A stretch of 64,000 bases of DNA from NCBI GenBank assembly GCA_016716705.1, contig JADJVF010000006.1:62001-126000 (forward strand), in the 5' to 3' direction. Of this stretch, positions 40,909 to 51,101 are shown in pieces (the stretch's first letter is position 1; each line of letters begins with the position of its first letter). The position numbers and the translations under genes were made by a program. Under the pieces are notes generated by a model. That model searched no databases. It saw only the letters and a list, made by a program, of their open reading frames with translations, and had not been told where the DNA came from. The DNA is from Holophagales bacterium (GTDB lineage Bacteria; Acidobacteriota; Thermoanaerobaculia; UBA5066).

Positions 40909-41157
40909 TCACTCCGGGACGTCCTCCACCGAGTCGGGACGCGAGATGAGGGCGGGGGCCCTCTGCTCGGCGACGGCCTTCGGGTGGAGCTCGTCGTGCC
41001 GGCCCTCGTAGCGGTCGTAGCAGGAGCGGCAGAAGCGGTAGTCGGGGCGGAACGCATAGTCGACGACCGTTCCGACGGAGAGGAGCTCGGTCGCGTTCTC
41101 GCCGCACGAGTCGCACGTCCCGGGCATCTTGAGGAGCTTCCAGACGGGTCCGGACAT
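40909..41157 (-). CDS. Small zinc-ribbon-like protein
   Basis: 82 residues with two Cys pairs, CDSCG and CRSCY, 27-30 residues apart, as in treble-clef or ribbon zinc proteins. I do not recognise a named family. It could bind zinc or a nucleic acid. It lies between mqnE and an MFS gene on the same strand. Confidence 0.68.
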   Translation of the reverse strand: MSGPVWKLLKMPGTCDSCGENATELLSVGTVVDYAFRPDYRFCRSCYDRYEGRHDELHPKAVAEQRAPALISRPDSVEDVPE

Positions 41158-41167
41158 GGCGGGGAGT

Positions 41168-42385
41168 TTAGCGGACGGTCCGGCCCGGAGGGGAGGGGAC
41201 CGCCAGGGCCAGGAAAACCGCCGCGGCGAGAGCGATCGCGGCCCCGGCGAGGAAGGCCGCCGCCGAGCCGTAGAGCGTCCACAGGATTCCGAAGCCGGCG
41301 CTCGCGGGGAGCGCGGCCAGCCCGAGGAAGCCGTGAAACCACCCGAAGGCGCGTCCGCGGCTCTCTGCCGGGACGAGGTCCGCGACGAGCGCCCGTTCGG
41401 CGCCCTCCGAGAGTGCCGCGTGGACCGAGTAGACGCCGAGGACCACGAGAAGGGCGGCGGGCGTCCTCACGAAGGCGAAGAGGGCGTAGCAGGCGGCGTA
41501 GAGGCTCCAGGCGGCGAGGAGGACGTACTTTCGCCCGAAACGGTCCGACAGGCCGCCGCCCCATGTCCCGAGGGCGGCGCGGATCGCGTTCGAGAAGGCC
41601 CATACGAGCGGCACGCCCGCCGCGGAGATACCCACCTCGCGCGCTTTCAGGAGGAGGAACGAGTCGGACGAGGCGGAGAGGGTGAAGAACGTGACGGCCG
41701 CGACGGCGCGGCGGAACTGCGGGGAGAGCGGAGCGGCGGGCCCGTTGGTCTGGGAGGCGTGCACGGGCGCGCGTCGCGCCTTCTCCCTCACCACGAATAC
41801 GAGGACGGCGACGGCGAGCGCCGCCGGGACGGCGGAGAGGGCGAGGACGGTCCTGAGGTCGAGGGTGAAGATGCCGAGGAGGGCCGCCGCGAGGAGCGGG
41901 CCGGCGACCGCCCCGGCGTTGTCCATCGCGCGATGGAGACCGTAGGCCGCCCCGCGCCTCTCGGGAGGCGTCACCTCGGCGATGAGGGCGTCGCGCGGGG
42001 CGGAGCGGACGCCCTTGCCGATCCGGTCCACGAAGCGGATGAGGAGGACGTGGGGCCAGGCCGTCGCAAGGGCGATCAGGGGACGGACGACGGAGGAGAG
42101 GCCGTAGCCCGCGAGGACGAGGGGCTTGCGTCGAGGGGCCCGGTCGGAAAGGCGCCCGGACACGACCTTGACCGCGGCGGCCGTCGCCTCGGCAACCCCC
42201 TCGATCAACCCGAGCGCGACCGCGGGCGCCCCCGGCAGCGTGGCGAGCAGGACCGGCAGGAGCGGGAAGATCATCTCGGAGGAGGCGTCCGTCAGGAACG
42301 ACACCGCCCCGAGCGCGAGGACCGTCCGCGGGAGGCGGGAGCGAGAATGCGGGGCAGTGGCGCTTCTCTCCACGACGGCCTTCAT
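41168..42385 (-). CDS. MFS transporter
   Basis: About 405 residues and 12 membrane helices. The MFS loop motif is seen as GRLSDRAPRRKPLV and again in the second half as GGLSDRFGRKYVLL. It resembles the drug-resistance/efflux or sugar-phosphate-like MFS groups; substrate cannot be told. ATG 42385 overlaps the divergent recO start by 29 bp; a GTG at 42373 is possible. Inner membrane. Confidence 0.83.
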   Translation of the reverse strand: MKAVVERSATAPHSRSRLPRTVLALGAVSFLTDASSEMIFPLLPVLLATLPGAPAVALGLIEGVAEATAAAVKVVSGRLSDRAPRRKPLVLAGYGLSSVVRPLIALATAWPHVLLIRFVDRIGKGVRSAPRDALIAEVTPPERRGAAYGLHRAMDNAGAVAGPLLAAALLGIFTLDLRTVLALSAVPAALAVAVLVFVVREKARRAPVHASQTNGPAAPLSPQFRRAVAAVTFFTLSASSDSFLLLKAREVGISAAGVPLVWAFSNAIRAALGTWGGGLSDRFGRKYVLLAAWSLYAACYALFAFVRTPAALLVVLGVYSVHAALSEGAERALVADLVPAESRGRAFGWFHGFLGLAALPASAGFGILWTLYGSAAAFLAGAAIALAAAVFLALAVPSPPGRTVR

Positions 42386-43109
42386 TCTCCGGGTCGACGC
42401 CCTTTCCGAGAAGGACGTCGTTCTGACGCTCCTGACGCGCGACGGGGGCGTCGTCCGGGCCGCCCTGCGGGGCGCGCGGCGGCGGTTCCGGCACGGGGCG
42501 CTCATCGAGCTCCTGACGGAGATCTCGGTGACGCTCTTCCAGAAGGAGGGGAGCGACCTGGCGCGGGCCGACGGCCTCGAGCTCGTCCGGAGCGCCTTCG
42601 GCCTCGCGTCGCGCGCCGAGACGGCGATGCTCCTGCCCTACGTGGCCGAGAGCCTCTCGACCTTCCTTCCCGAGGCGGAGGCGGCGCCCGAAGCCTACCG
42701 GCTCGTCCGGCACGTTCTCGACGCCCTCGAGGCGGGGGCGCCCGCCGATCTCTCGGCGCGCTACTTCGAAGCCTGGCTCCTCCGCCTCGCCGGTCTCCTG
42801 CCGGGGGGAACCGAGTGCGCCGCCTGCGGGCGGGACCTTTCCACGGGCGGCGCCCGCTTCGATCCCGAGCTGCCGGGGCTCGTCGGGAACGAGTGCGCCG
42901 CCCCGGGCGCGGCACCGGTCGCGGCGGCGGCCCTCAGGCTCCTCGCCGAGATCCGTCGCTGCAAGCTGGACGACCTCGCTCGCCGGGGGGCGGGCGACGC
43001 CGCATCGCTCCGGGCTCTGGAGGGGCTCCTGCGCGAGGTGCGCCGGCGTTTCCTCGGCCACGAGCTGAAGAGCCACCGATTTCTCGACACCCTCTCCGGC
43101 GGTTCGTGA
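42357..43109 (+). CDS. recO: DNA repair protein RecO
   Basis: 250 residues from GTG 42357. An N-terminal OB fold (ILRVDALSEKDVVLTLLTRDGGV) is followed by a helical domain with a partial zinc knuckle, CAACGRDL and a later NEC. RecO helps RecF/RecR load RecA at gaps. ATG 42347 is out of frame. It is divergent from the MFS gene. Confidence 0.87.
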   Translation: MALLSTTAFILRVDALSEKDVVLTLLTRDGGVVRAALRGARRRFRHGALIELLTEISVTLFQKEGSDLARADGLELVRSAFGLASRAETAMLLPYVAESLSTFLPEAEAAPEAYRLVRHVLDALEAGAPADLSARYFEAWLLRLAGLLPGGTECAACGRDLSTGGARFDPELPGLVGNECAAPGAAPVAAAALRLLAEIRRCKLDDLARRGAGDAASLRALEGLLREVRRRFLGHELKSHRFLDTLSGGS

Positions 43110-43177
43110 CGCCGGCGCGCCGCCCTGCTAACCTTCGCCGCTGCCTCGATTTCCGCGCGTTCCCGACGGGAGAGACG

Positions 43178-44092
43178 ATGGACTTCCAGACGCTGATCCT
43201 GAAACTTTCCGAGTACTGGGCCTCCCGGGGCTGCCTCATCGAGCAGCCGTACGACACGGAGGTGGGCGCGGGCACGATGCACCCGGCCACGTTCCTCCGC
43301 GTCCTCGGGCCCGAGCCCTGGCGCTGCGCGTACGTGCAGCCCTCCAGACGGCCCGCCGACGGGCGGTACGGAGAGAACCCGTTCCGGCTCGTGAAGCACT
43401 ACCAGTTCCAGGTGGTGATCAAGCCGTCGCCCGACGACATCCAGGATCTCTACGTCGACAGCCTTCGGGCCATCGGCATCGAGCCGGCCGACCACGACCT
43501 GCGCTTCGAGGAGGACAACTGGGAGTCGCCGACGCTCGGCGCCTGGGGCGTCGGCTGGCAGGTCCTCCTCGACGGGATGGAGATCACGCAGTTCACCTAC
43601 TTCCAGCAGGCGGGGGGCATCGATCTCGCTCCCTGCACGGCCGAGATCACCTACGGCCTCGAGCGCCTGACGATGTTCCTGACGCGGACGCGGAACGTCT
43701 TCGACATCGAATGGGCCCCCGGCGTGAAGTACGGCGAGGTGCGCAAGCAGGACGAGTACGAGGTCTCGAAGTACGGCTTCGAGGTGGCCGACACGGCGCT
43801 CCTGACGCAGCTCTTCGAGCAGTACGAGGGGGAGTCCCGGAAGTGCCTCGCGGCCGGCCTCGTCGTCCCCGCCTACGAGAACGCCCTGAAGTGCTCCCAC
43901 ACGTTCAACCTCCTCGACGCCCGCGGCGCCGTCTCGGCGACGGAGCGCGTCGGCGTCATCAAGAGAGTCCGCGACCTGGCCGTCGGCTGCGCGAAGGGCT
44001 GGGTCGCGTCCCGCGAGGGGCTCGGCCACCCGCTCCTTCCGAAGGAACCGCCGGTCCCGGAGGCCTCCGTGCTCGAGGCAGAGGAGGCCTGA
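43178..44092 (+). CDS. glyQ: Glycine-tRNA ligase alpha subunit
   Basis: 304 residues, class II synthetase alpha chain. Signature stretches QPYDTEVGAGTMHPATFLR, YVQPSRRPADGRYGENPFR and FTYFQQAGGID are characteristic. It forms the bacterial-type alpha2beta2 enzyme with GlyS. ATG 43178 has a GGGAGAGA site; glyS starts 2 bp after its stop. Confidence 0.96.
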   Translation: MDFQTLILKLSEYWASRGCLIEQPYDTEVGAGTMHPATFLRVLGPEPWRCAYVQPSRRPADGRYGENPFRLVKHYQFQVVIKPSPDDIQDLYVDSLRAIGIEPADHDLRFEEDNWESPTLGAWGVGWQVLLDGMEITQFTYFQQAGGIDLAPCTAEITYGLERLTMFLTRTRNVFDIEWAPGVKYGEVRKQDEYEVSKYGFEVADTALLTQLFEQYEGESRKCLAAGLVVPAYENALKCSHTFNLLDARGAVSATERVGVIKRVRDLAVGCAKGWVASREGLGHPLLPKEPPVPEASVLEAEEA

Positions 44093-44093
44093 G

Positions 44094-46164
44094 ATGGCAG
44101 AATTCCTTCTGGAGATCCTGGCCGAGGAGATCCCCGCGGGCGTTCTCTCCCAGGCGCGCAACGACCTCCTGCGCGGCCTGGCCGACGCGCTTGCCGCCGA
44201 GCGCATTCAGGGGACTCTCTTCTCCCACTCCACGAGCCGCCGGCTCGTTCTCTTTTCCCTCGACCTGCCGGAGATGCAGGACGACCACGAGGTGGAGGCC
44301 GTCGGCCCGTCGGTGAAGGTGGCCTTCGACGCCGAGGGCCGGCCGACACGCGCCGCCGAAGGGTTCGCCGAGGGGACAGGGCGTCGCCGTAGAGGCGCTC
44401 CAGGTCGTCTCGACGCCGAAGGGCGAGTACGTCGCCGTGAAGAAGGTCGTCGAGGGGCGCTTCACTTCCGAGATCCTCGCCGAGGCGATCCCTCTCGTCG
44501 TCGCGAAGATGTCGTTCCCGCGGATGATGCGGTGGGGGGACGGCCGGAACTCCTGGATCCGCCCGGTCCACTCCGTCGTCTGCCTCCTCGACGGCCTCGT
44601 CGTGCCGTTCTCGCTCTTCGGGGTCGAGACGGGCCGGACGACCTTCGGGCACCGGACGCTGGCGCCGGGGCGGATCGTCGTCGTCGGCGTCGACGACTAC
44701 CTCGCCAAGCTCCGGACGGCGTTCGTCGAGACCGACTACGGGATCCGCCGACGGGTCCTCGTGGAGAAGGCCGAGGCGCTCGCCGCCGAAGTGGGGTGCT
44801 CCGCCGTGGACGACGAAGCCCTCCTCGACACCCTCGCGCACCTCGTCGAGTGGCCGGGGCTGATCCGCGGCTCGTTCGACCCGGCGTACCTCGAGCTCCC
44901 GGAGGAGATCCTCGTCACGGCGATGCGCGAGCACCAGAAGGTCCTGCCGACCCGCGACGCCGCGGGGGCGCTCGCCCCCCACTTCTTCGCCGTCGCAGAC
45001 CACGTCGGCGACCCGAAGGGGCACATCGTCCGCGGGAACGAGTGGGTCCTGAACGCCCGCTTCGCCGACGCCCGCTTCTTCTGGGACGACGACGGCAAGG
45101 TTCCCCTCGAGGAGCGGGTGCCGCGCCTCGCCCGCCTTTCCTTCCAGGAGAAGCTCGGCGACACGCTGCAGAAGACGGAGCGGGTCGAGGCGCTCGCGGG
45201 GCGCCTCGCGGTCGACTCCGGCCTCGGCGACCTGGTCCCGGAGGCGACGCGCGCGGCGCGGCTCGCCCGGGCGGACCTCGTCACCGACATGGTCCGGGAA
45301 TTCCCCGACCTGCAGGGCGTCGTGGGCGGCCTCTACGCGCGGCGCGACGGCGAGGCCGAGAGCGTCTGGCAGGCCGTCTACGACCACTACCTCCCGGCGG
45401 GAGCCGACGACGCGCTCCCGCGCGACGAGGTGGGGCGCATCGTCGCCCTCGCCGACCGGCTCGACACCCTCGCGGGTTTCTTCGCGCTCGGCCTCGTCCC
45501 GACCGGGTCGCGCGACCCGTACGCCCTCCGGCGCGCGGCGCTCGGGGCCGTGAGGATCCTCCTCGAGGGAGGAATCCGACTCGACCTCCCGGCGGCGATC
45601 GCCGCGGCCCGCGGGCTGCACGAAGTCCAGGGGGCGACGGCCGAGGAGGTCGCAGCCTCGCTTCATCCCTTCCTCCTCGAGCGGCTCCGTTTCCTCCTCG
45701 AACGGAGAGGCTTCAAGCACGACGAGATCGAGTCGGTCCTCACGACGGACTGTCCCGACGTCACCGACGCCGCCGAGCGCGTCGCGGCGGTCGCCGCCGT
45801 CCGGAAGCAGCCCGACTTCGGCCCGCTCGCGGCCTCCTTCAAGAGGGTGCAGAACATCCTGACGCAGGCGGGAGCGCCCGCCGGCGGAGAGCTCGACCCC
45901 GCGCTCATGTCCGACGACTCCGAGCGGCAGCTGGCGAGCGACTTCTACCAGGCGAGGGGGATCCTCGACGAGCTCATCGTGGCGCGCCGCTACGAGGAGG
46001 CCCTCTCCGTCATGGCCTCCCTCGGCCCGTGCCTCGACCGCTTCTTCACCGACGTCATGGTCCTCGTCGAGGACGAGGCGGTCCGCGGCAACCGCCTCTC
46101 CCTCCTCGCGGCGATGCGTGACCAGTTCTTCCGCGTGGCGCGGCTGAGCGAGATCCAGGCGTAG
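44094..46164 (+). CDS. glyS: Glycine-tRNA ligase beta subunit, frame interrupted
   Basis: About 690 residues after repair. It supplies the HD-type and tRNA anticodon-binding domains of the alpha2beta2 glycine-tRNA ligase. The N-terminal start MAEFLLEILAEEIPAG and the later KMSFPRMMRWGD, TRDPYALRRAAL-like and C-terminal DALR segments are typical. A G4 run near 44373 has one G too many: with three Gs the reading is EGQGVAVEALQVV, joining both frames. Length is 3n+1. As glyQ is intact and the gene is essential, a sequence error is likely. Confidence 0.92.
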
Positions 46165-46190
46165 CGGGGACCGTCGATGCGCGCGACAGG

Positions 46191-48212
46191 GTGAAGGGGC
46201 GGCGCGGGCCGCGGCAGGACGAGCCGTCGCCGCGAGGGCTCCGGCTGTCGACGAAGGCTCCTCGCCGTCGCGGCCTCGTCCTGGCGGCCTTCACGGACGA
46301 CCGCCACGCCGGCCGGATCGGCGACGCGAGGAACATGATCCTGACCTCCGTCGCCCTCACGACGACCGGCGAGATCGGGCTCGCCCGCGACATCGAACGG
46401 GCGACCGTCCCGCGGGCCGGAGGGGACGCCGTGACCAGGTACGGGCTGGGAATGGCGCTGGCTCAGGTGCCCGCTGCCGCGCTCGCGCCCTTCCTGGAAC
46501 GGGCGGCCGGTCCGGGGGCGTCCCAGACTCTCTTCCTGCTGGCGCCTCTCGCTCTCGCTCTCGTCGCCGCCGGAGCGGCGGGACACGCTGCCCGTTCTCT
46601 CGGCGCCGGCGAGAAGGGCGCGGCAATCGCCGTCCTCCTGGCGTCCCTCGGCTCTCCTCTCGGGTCCTACGGAACGCTGGACCTCTCGGAGCCGCTCCAG
46701 GCGGCGGTCCTCGCGGTCGCGTTTGCGAGCTCCCTGGCGTCCGTGCGCGCGTCGACTTCCCGGTCCGGGATCTCCGCCGCGGCGCTGGCGGGCTTCTCGG
46801 CCGGCCTCGCCGTCCTGACGAAACCCAACCTCATCGTCGTGGCTCCCTGGGCCCTGCTCCCCCTTCTCGGCGGAAGTGGCGACGCCGGCGGCACATCCCG
46901 CACCTCCCGCCTCGGCGTCGCCGCTCTCGCCGCGTTCCCGTGCCTCGGGATCTGGGCCTACTTCGAGTTCGCCCGTTTCGGGGGGCTCTTCCGCGGCTAC
47001 GGCGGGGAGTCCTTTTCGTACCCGCCGCTGGAGGGGGCTCTCCGCCTCCTCGTCGGTCCGAACAAGGGCCTGCTGCTCTTCTTTCCCGCTCTCGTCATCG
47101 CGGCGATCGAGGCGTTCCGGCGGGTCCGGCCCTCCACGCTCGCCGTGGCCGGGACGAACCGTCACGCCGCGGGGCTCGAGGTCGGCGCCGCCCTCCTCCC
47201 CCTGGCCGCCCTCTGGGCCATCGCCGCCTCGTGGTGGGCCTGGCACGGCGTGGCCGGCTGGGGGCCGCGTCTCCTCGTTCCGGGGATTCCGGGAGCGGCC
47301 GCCCTGGCGGCGACGGCGATCGCCCGGTGGCCGGCGCTGCATGCGCGCGGTTTCGTCGCCGCGAGCATCGTCCTGAACGCGTTGCCTCTGCTCCAGAGCG
47401 CGGGCCCGGTCTCGAGCTATACAAGCCGTCTCGCGGCGTTCCGGGCCACGGCGCGGACCGCGAAGAGGTTCGTCAGCCCGCCACCGGAGGCGGGGTCCGA
47501 CGGCCGGGTTGCGATCCCCGGGGCCTTCGTCATACAGGAAGTCCCGGCCGCGTCGGACTTCGTCGTCTACCCGTGGTTCCTGGGCGTTCGAGCGGAGGGC
47601 ACGGTGGCCGAGGTCGCCCGTCGGCTCGGACGGCCTCCCTGGAGTGCCGCCAGGCCGGAGCTCGTTCCGGAGACCGTCCCCTTTACGGAGGCCCTCGCGC
47701 GGATCGTCGCCCCGCCACTCGGGTTCGGCTTCCTCGGGCGATCGGCCCTCGGCGGAACGGACCCGGCCCGGGGCGAAGCCTACACGCAGGCGCTCTCGAT
47801 CCAGGTCCTTCGCGCGCTCCAGCAACGGAAGCTGGACCGGGGTCTCGACCTGGCGCAGCGGCTGTACCGCATCAGTCCGCGAGGCGAGCCCGCCGCGCTC
47901 GTGGCGGAGAGCTACCGGCTCCTGGGCAGGCACGAAACGCTGCGTGCCTACCTCGACTCCCTTCCTCGGGACGTCCGCTCGACACCTCCGATCTTCGCCG
48001 TGCTTGCCCTCGCGGCCCGCGACGTCGGAGAGGAAGCTGCGGCCCGGGCCTACATGGAGAGGGCGGCCCCGGGAATCGGAACCCCGGCGGCGATCGAGGC
48101 CGCCTCGCGGCCTGCCTCCTCGTGGCCGAAGGACTACTCCGGCCTGATCTCGCGGGGCGCGCCCGGGTTCACGCCGGCCCTCCCCACGGTCCGGGTCCAG
48201 CCGGCGCGCTGA
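46191..48212 (+). CDS. Large polytopic membrane protein, GT-C-like, paralogue of 18401 gene
   Basis: 673 residues from GTG 46191. It shares TRYGLGMALAQVP, SYPPLEGALRLL, GPNKGLLLFFPAL and ASWWAWHGVAGWGPRLLVP with the protein at 18401-20311. Membrane helices span most of residues 90-430, then a soluble helical C-terminus follows. The first 45 residues are basic and lack the strong first helix of the paralogue, so the start or a base near it is doubtful. Likely a GT-C transferase for envelope glycans. Confidence 0.72.
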   Translation: MKGRRGPRQDEPSPRGLRLSTKAPRRRGLVLAAFTDDRHAGRIGDARNMILTSVALTTTGEIGLARDIERATVPRAGGDAVTRYGLGMALAQVPAAALAPFLERAAGPGASQTLFLLAPLALALVAAGAAGHAARSLGAGEKGAAIAVLLASLGSPLGSYGTLDLSEPLQAAVLAVAFASSLASVRASTSRSGISAAALAGFSAGLAVLTKPNLIVVAPWALLPLLGGSGDAGGTSRTSRLGVAALAAFPCLGIWAYFEFARFGGLFRGYGGESFSYPPLEGALRLLVGPNKGLLLFFPALVIAAIEAFRRVRPSTLAVAGTNRHAAGLEVGAALLPLAALWAIAASWWAWHGVAGWGPRLLVPGIPGAAALAATAIARWPALHARGFVAASIVLNALPLLQSAGPVSSYTSRLAAFRATARTAKRFVSPPPEAGSDGRVAIPGAFVIQEVPAASDFVVYPWFLGVRAEGTVAEVARRLGRPPWSAARPELVPETVPFTEALARIVAPPLGFGFLGRSALGGTDPARGEAYTQALSIQVLRALQQRKLDRGLDLAQRLYRISPRGEPAALVAESYRLLGRHETLRAYLDSLPRDVRSTPPIFAVLALAARDVGEEAAARAYMERAAPGIGTPAAIEAASRPASSWPKDYSGLISRGAPGFTPALPTVRVQPAR

Positions 48213-48276
48213 GCGACCTGCGCGTCTCCCCTCACCGCGCTAACGCAGTATTCTCAAGACCCTGAGGAGGATGACC

Positions 48277-48846
48277 ATGCACTTTTCCAGGCGAATCTTC
48301 GCCCTGACCTTTGCCTTTTCGCTCGCCCTCGCAGCCGCACCGGCGACGGCGAAAGAGCTCGCCGGCGCGACGATGCCCGACACGGTCACCGTGGCGGGGA
48401 AGACGCTGAAGCTGAACGGCATGGGCCTGCGGAAGAAGATGGGCTTCAAGGTCTACGCCGGCGGCCTCTACCTCGAGGCACAGTCGTCTGACGCCAAGGC
48501 GATCCTCGCCGCCGATGCTCCGAAGGCGCTGAAGATGCACTTCCTGAGGAGCGTCGACAGGGAGAAGCTCGTCGAGGTGTACAAGGAGGGCTTCGAGGCG
48601 AACGCCGGGCCGAAGGCGGCTGCGCAGAAGGCGGGCCTGGAGAAGTTCTACGCCACGGTGACGGACGTGAAGGAAGGCTCGGTGACGACCTACACGTACG
48701 CCCCGGGGACCGGGACCGTCGTCAACAGGGACGGCAAGGACGTCGCGACGATCGAGGGCAAGGAATTCGCCGAAGTGCTCTTCTCCCTCTGGCTCGGTCC
48801 GAAGCCCCCTTCCGAGGACCTGCAGAAGGGGCTTCTCGGTCGCTGA
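48277..48846 (+). CDS. Chalcone isomerase-like periplasmic protein
   Basis: 189 residues from ATG 48277, which has a better-placed GAGGAGG site than ATG 48271. A signal peptide ends near ATAKE. The mature region (LAGATMPDTVTVAGKTLKLNGMG, KVYAGGLYLE, LRSVDREKLVE) matches the bacterial chalcone isomerase-like family. These proteins lack a proven flavonoid activity and may bind fatty acids or other hydrophobic ligands. Acts in the periplasm or outer-membrane space. Confidence 0.86.
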   Translation: MHFSRRIFALTFAFSLALAAAPATAKELAGATMPDTVTVAGKTLKLNGMGLRKKMGFKVYAGGLYLEAQSSDAKAILAADAPKALKMHFLRSVDREKLVEVYKEGFEANAGPKAAAQKAGLEKFYATVTDVKEGSVTTYTYAPGTGTVVNRDGKDVATIEGKEFAEVLFSLWLGPKPPSEDLQKGLLGR

Positions 48847-48866
48847 GGAGGCGCCGGGAGAAGAAT

Positions 48867-48895
48867 CGGGGCGGGGCGGGTACACTCCCGCCCCG
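48867..48895. terminator. Hairpin between chalcone isomerase-like and gre genes
   Basis: Arms CGGGGCGGG and CCCGCCCCG are perfect over 9 bp with an 11-base loop, ending 3 bases before the downstream ATG. It may end the upstream transcript or cover the downstream start. Confidence 0.5.
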
Positions 48896-48898
48896 AAT

Positions 48899-50999
48899 AT
48901 GAATCTGCCTGAGCTCTCGTCGCTCCTCTCCGAAAAGAAGCTCGACGTCGTCGAGAATGCCGTCAAGGATGCCCTTCTCGACCCCGAGGCCAACGGTGAG
49001 CTGCTTCTGGCGGCCTTCCGGGGGCTGGCCCGGGCCTCGGGACAGAAGGGGCGGCTCCAGAACCTCGCGACGCTCGCCGACGCGACGCTGAAAGGGCCGG
49101 GCACCTCCCCCGAGTCGACCCGCCTCCGGTGGGCGCTGCTCAAGGAGGCGGTTCGCGCCGGGGCGACGCCCTCGACGCAGGACGGCTTCCACAAGCACTT
49201 CGAGGAGGCGATCCGGGCTGCCTACCCCGATTCGCCGTCTCTCACGACTCTCCTCGGCCGGTTCCGCTTCCGGGAGGCGAAGGAGCCCGTCGACGGTCTC
49301 GCCCGCATGGAGCGGGCCGAGAAGTGGCTCGCGTTCGAGGTCGGCCGCTGCTTCTTCATGGCGGGCCGGGGGGCGGGCAAGGTCGTCGAGATGAACTTCG
49401 CCCTCGACGCCGTCCGGGTCGATTTCGAGAAGTCGGTGGGCGTCTCGATTCCGATCGGTGTCGCCGCAAAGAGCCTGACTCCCCTCCCGGATGGGCATTT
49501 CCTCCACCAGAAGCTGACCTCGCGCGAGGCGCTCGGGCGCTCTCGTCCTGTCCGACCCGCCCGAGGGGCTCCGCAGGCTCCTCGACTCCTTCGGGCGGCC
49601 GCTTCCCCTCGCGGACGTGAAGGAGGCGGTCGCGGGCCTCGTTCCCGAGGAGCGCTGGACGTCGTGGTGGACGGCCGCGCGCAAGAACGCCCACGTCGTC
49701 CTGCACGGGTCGGGCAAGAGCGCCACCGTGGAGTGGACGCACACGACCGAGGCCGCCGACGCCGCGATCCTCGCGAAGTTCGAGAAGGCTCACTCTCCGG
49801 AGGCGCGGCTCGACTTCTACCGCAAGAACTCCAGGCGAGACCCGGTGCTTGCGACCCGGATGGCCCTGAAGCTCGCGGAGGACGCCCGGGAAGTCCGGGC
49901 GACGAACGCCTCCCTCGCCTACGAGCTCGCGGTCGCCGCCGAGAAGGTCGAAGGGGTCACCCTCGGCTTTTCGCCGGAGGAGCTGGTCCCCGAGTCCCCG
50001 CTGCCGATGCTCGGACGCATCGAGGACCGCCTCTCGCGCGAGCGGTTCCTCGAAGGGCTCCTCTCCTCGCGGCCGGAAGACGGTCCGCGGCTCGTCGCCG
50101 AGTGGTTCTTCCGCGAGGAGGACGCGCGGACGCTCGACCTCATCGACCGGCGGCTCGGCGAGGTCGACCCGCCGACGCGGGAGGCGACTCTCGACAAGCT
50201 CCTGAAGTCGCCCCGGAGCGGACCCAAGGCGTTCCTCTGGTTCGGCCTTCGCGCCGCCCAGGACGAGTCCTTCCGCGCCCGCCTGACCCCGACCGTCCTC
50301 GGCCGGCTCCTGGACGCCGCCTCGTGGGAAGACCTCGGCGGCGGCCGCGCGAAGATCCGCGAGCTCTTCGACCGGACCGGAATGGCCGCGGCGTGGCTCG
50401 TGAAGCAGGCGACCCTCGAGGACGCCCAGCAGTTCCTCCAGGCGCTCGACCGGCACAACGAGCTCGAGCCTCACCGCCGGGCCGCCCTCTTCTCCGCCGC
50501 CGAGATGCGGTTTCCCGACCTGCGCAAGGGGGGCGACGACTACTTCTTCGTGACGGAAGAGGCGCTCGAAGGGAAGAAGATGGAGCTCGAGAAGCTCGCC
50601 CACGTCGACATCCCCGAGAACACGAAGGGCCTCGCGCTCGCCCGCGCCGAGGGCGACCTCTCCGAGAACTTCGAGTACCAGGCCCGCAAGCAGCGCCAGC
50701 AGGACCTCGACGTCCGCGTCGCGCGCCTCCAGGAGGAGCTCCGCAAGGCCCGCGTCCTCGACCCGGCCACCGTCGACACCTCCGAGGTGAGGCCCGGCAC
50801 GCGCGTCACGCTCCGGCTGCTCGGAGGGACGCGCGCCGTGACCCTCCTCGGCCCGTGGGACTCCAGGCCCGAAGCCGACGTCTACTCCTACCTCGCCGAC
50901 GTCTCCAAGGGCCTGCTCGGCCGCAAGGTCGGCGATCGCGTGTCGTTCCTCGGCGACGAGGGGCTCATCGACTCGATCGAGGTCTGGAAGAAGGCGTAG
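48899..50999 (+). CDS. Long GreA/GreB-family transcription factor, frame interrupted
   Basis: About 700 residues after repair. Only the last 150 or so are GreA-like: a coiled coil with the acidic tip in LARAEGDLSENFEYQARK, then an FKBP-like C-terminal domain. The first 540 residues are helical and repeat-like. Similar long GreA forms occur in Chlamydiae. Gre factors stimulate cleavage of backtracked RNA by polymerase. The break is a G3 run near 49537 with one extra G: EALGALVLSDPPEGL is restored when it is removed. Length is 3n+1. Confidence 0.82.
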
Positions 51000-51008
51000 T
51001 CTCGAAGC

Positions 51009-51036
51009 GAGGGGTCAGGTCTTGATTTTCTAATAT
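51009..51036. repeat. Possible REP/RAYT-type terminal sequence
   Basis: The stretch starting GAGGGGTCAGGTCTTGATTT is AT-rich for this window and resembles the sequence often flanking REP-associated tyrosine transposases in other genomes. I see no transposase here and no second copy, so it may be a solo remnant. The recognition is from memory of the motif, not a search. Confidence 0.3.
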
Positions 51037-51041
51037 ACGGA

Positions 51042-51071
51042 AACGGCCGGTCCCTTGAAGGGCCGGCCGTT
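51042..51071. terminator. Bidirectional-type hairpin between gre and nitrilase genes
   Basis: AACGGCCGG plus CCC pairs with GGGCCGGCCGTT around TTGAA, with one bulged T. It lies between two convergent genes and suits a shared terminator. Confidence 0.6.
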
Positions 51072-51101
51072 CTTGCGCCCGGGGCCGCAGGGCCTTCAGC
51101 C

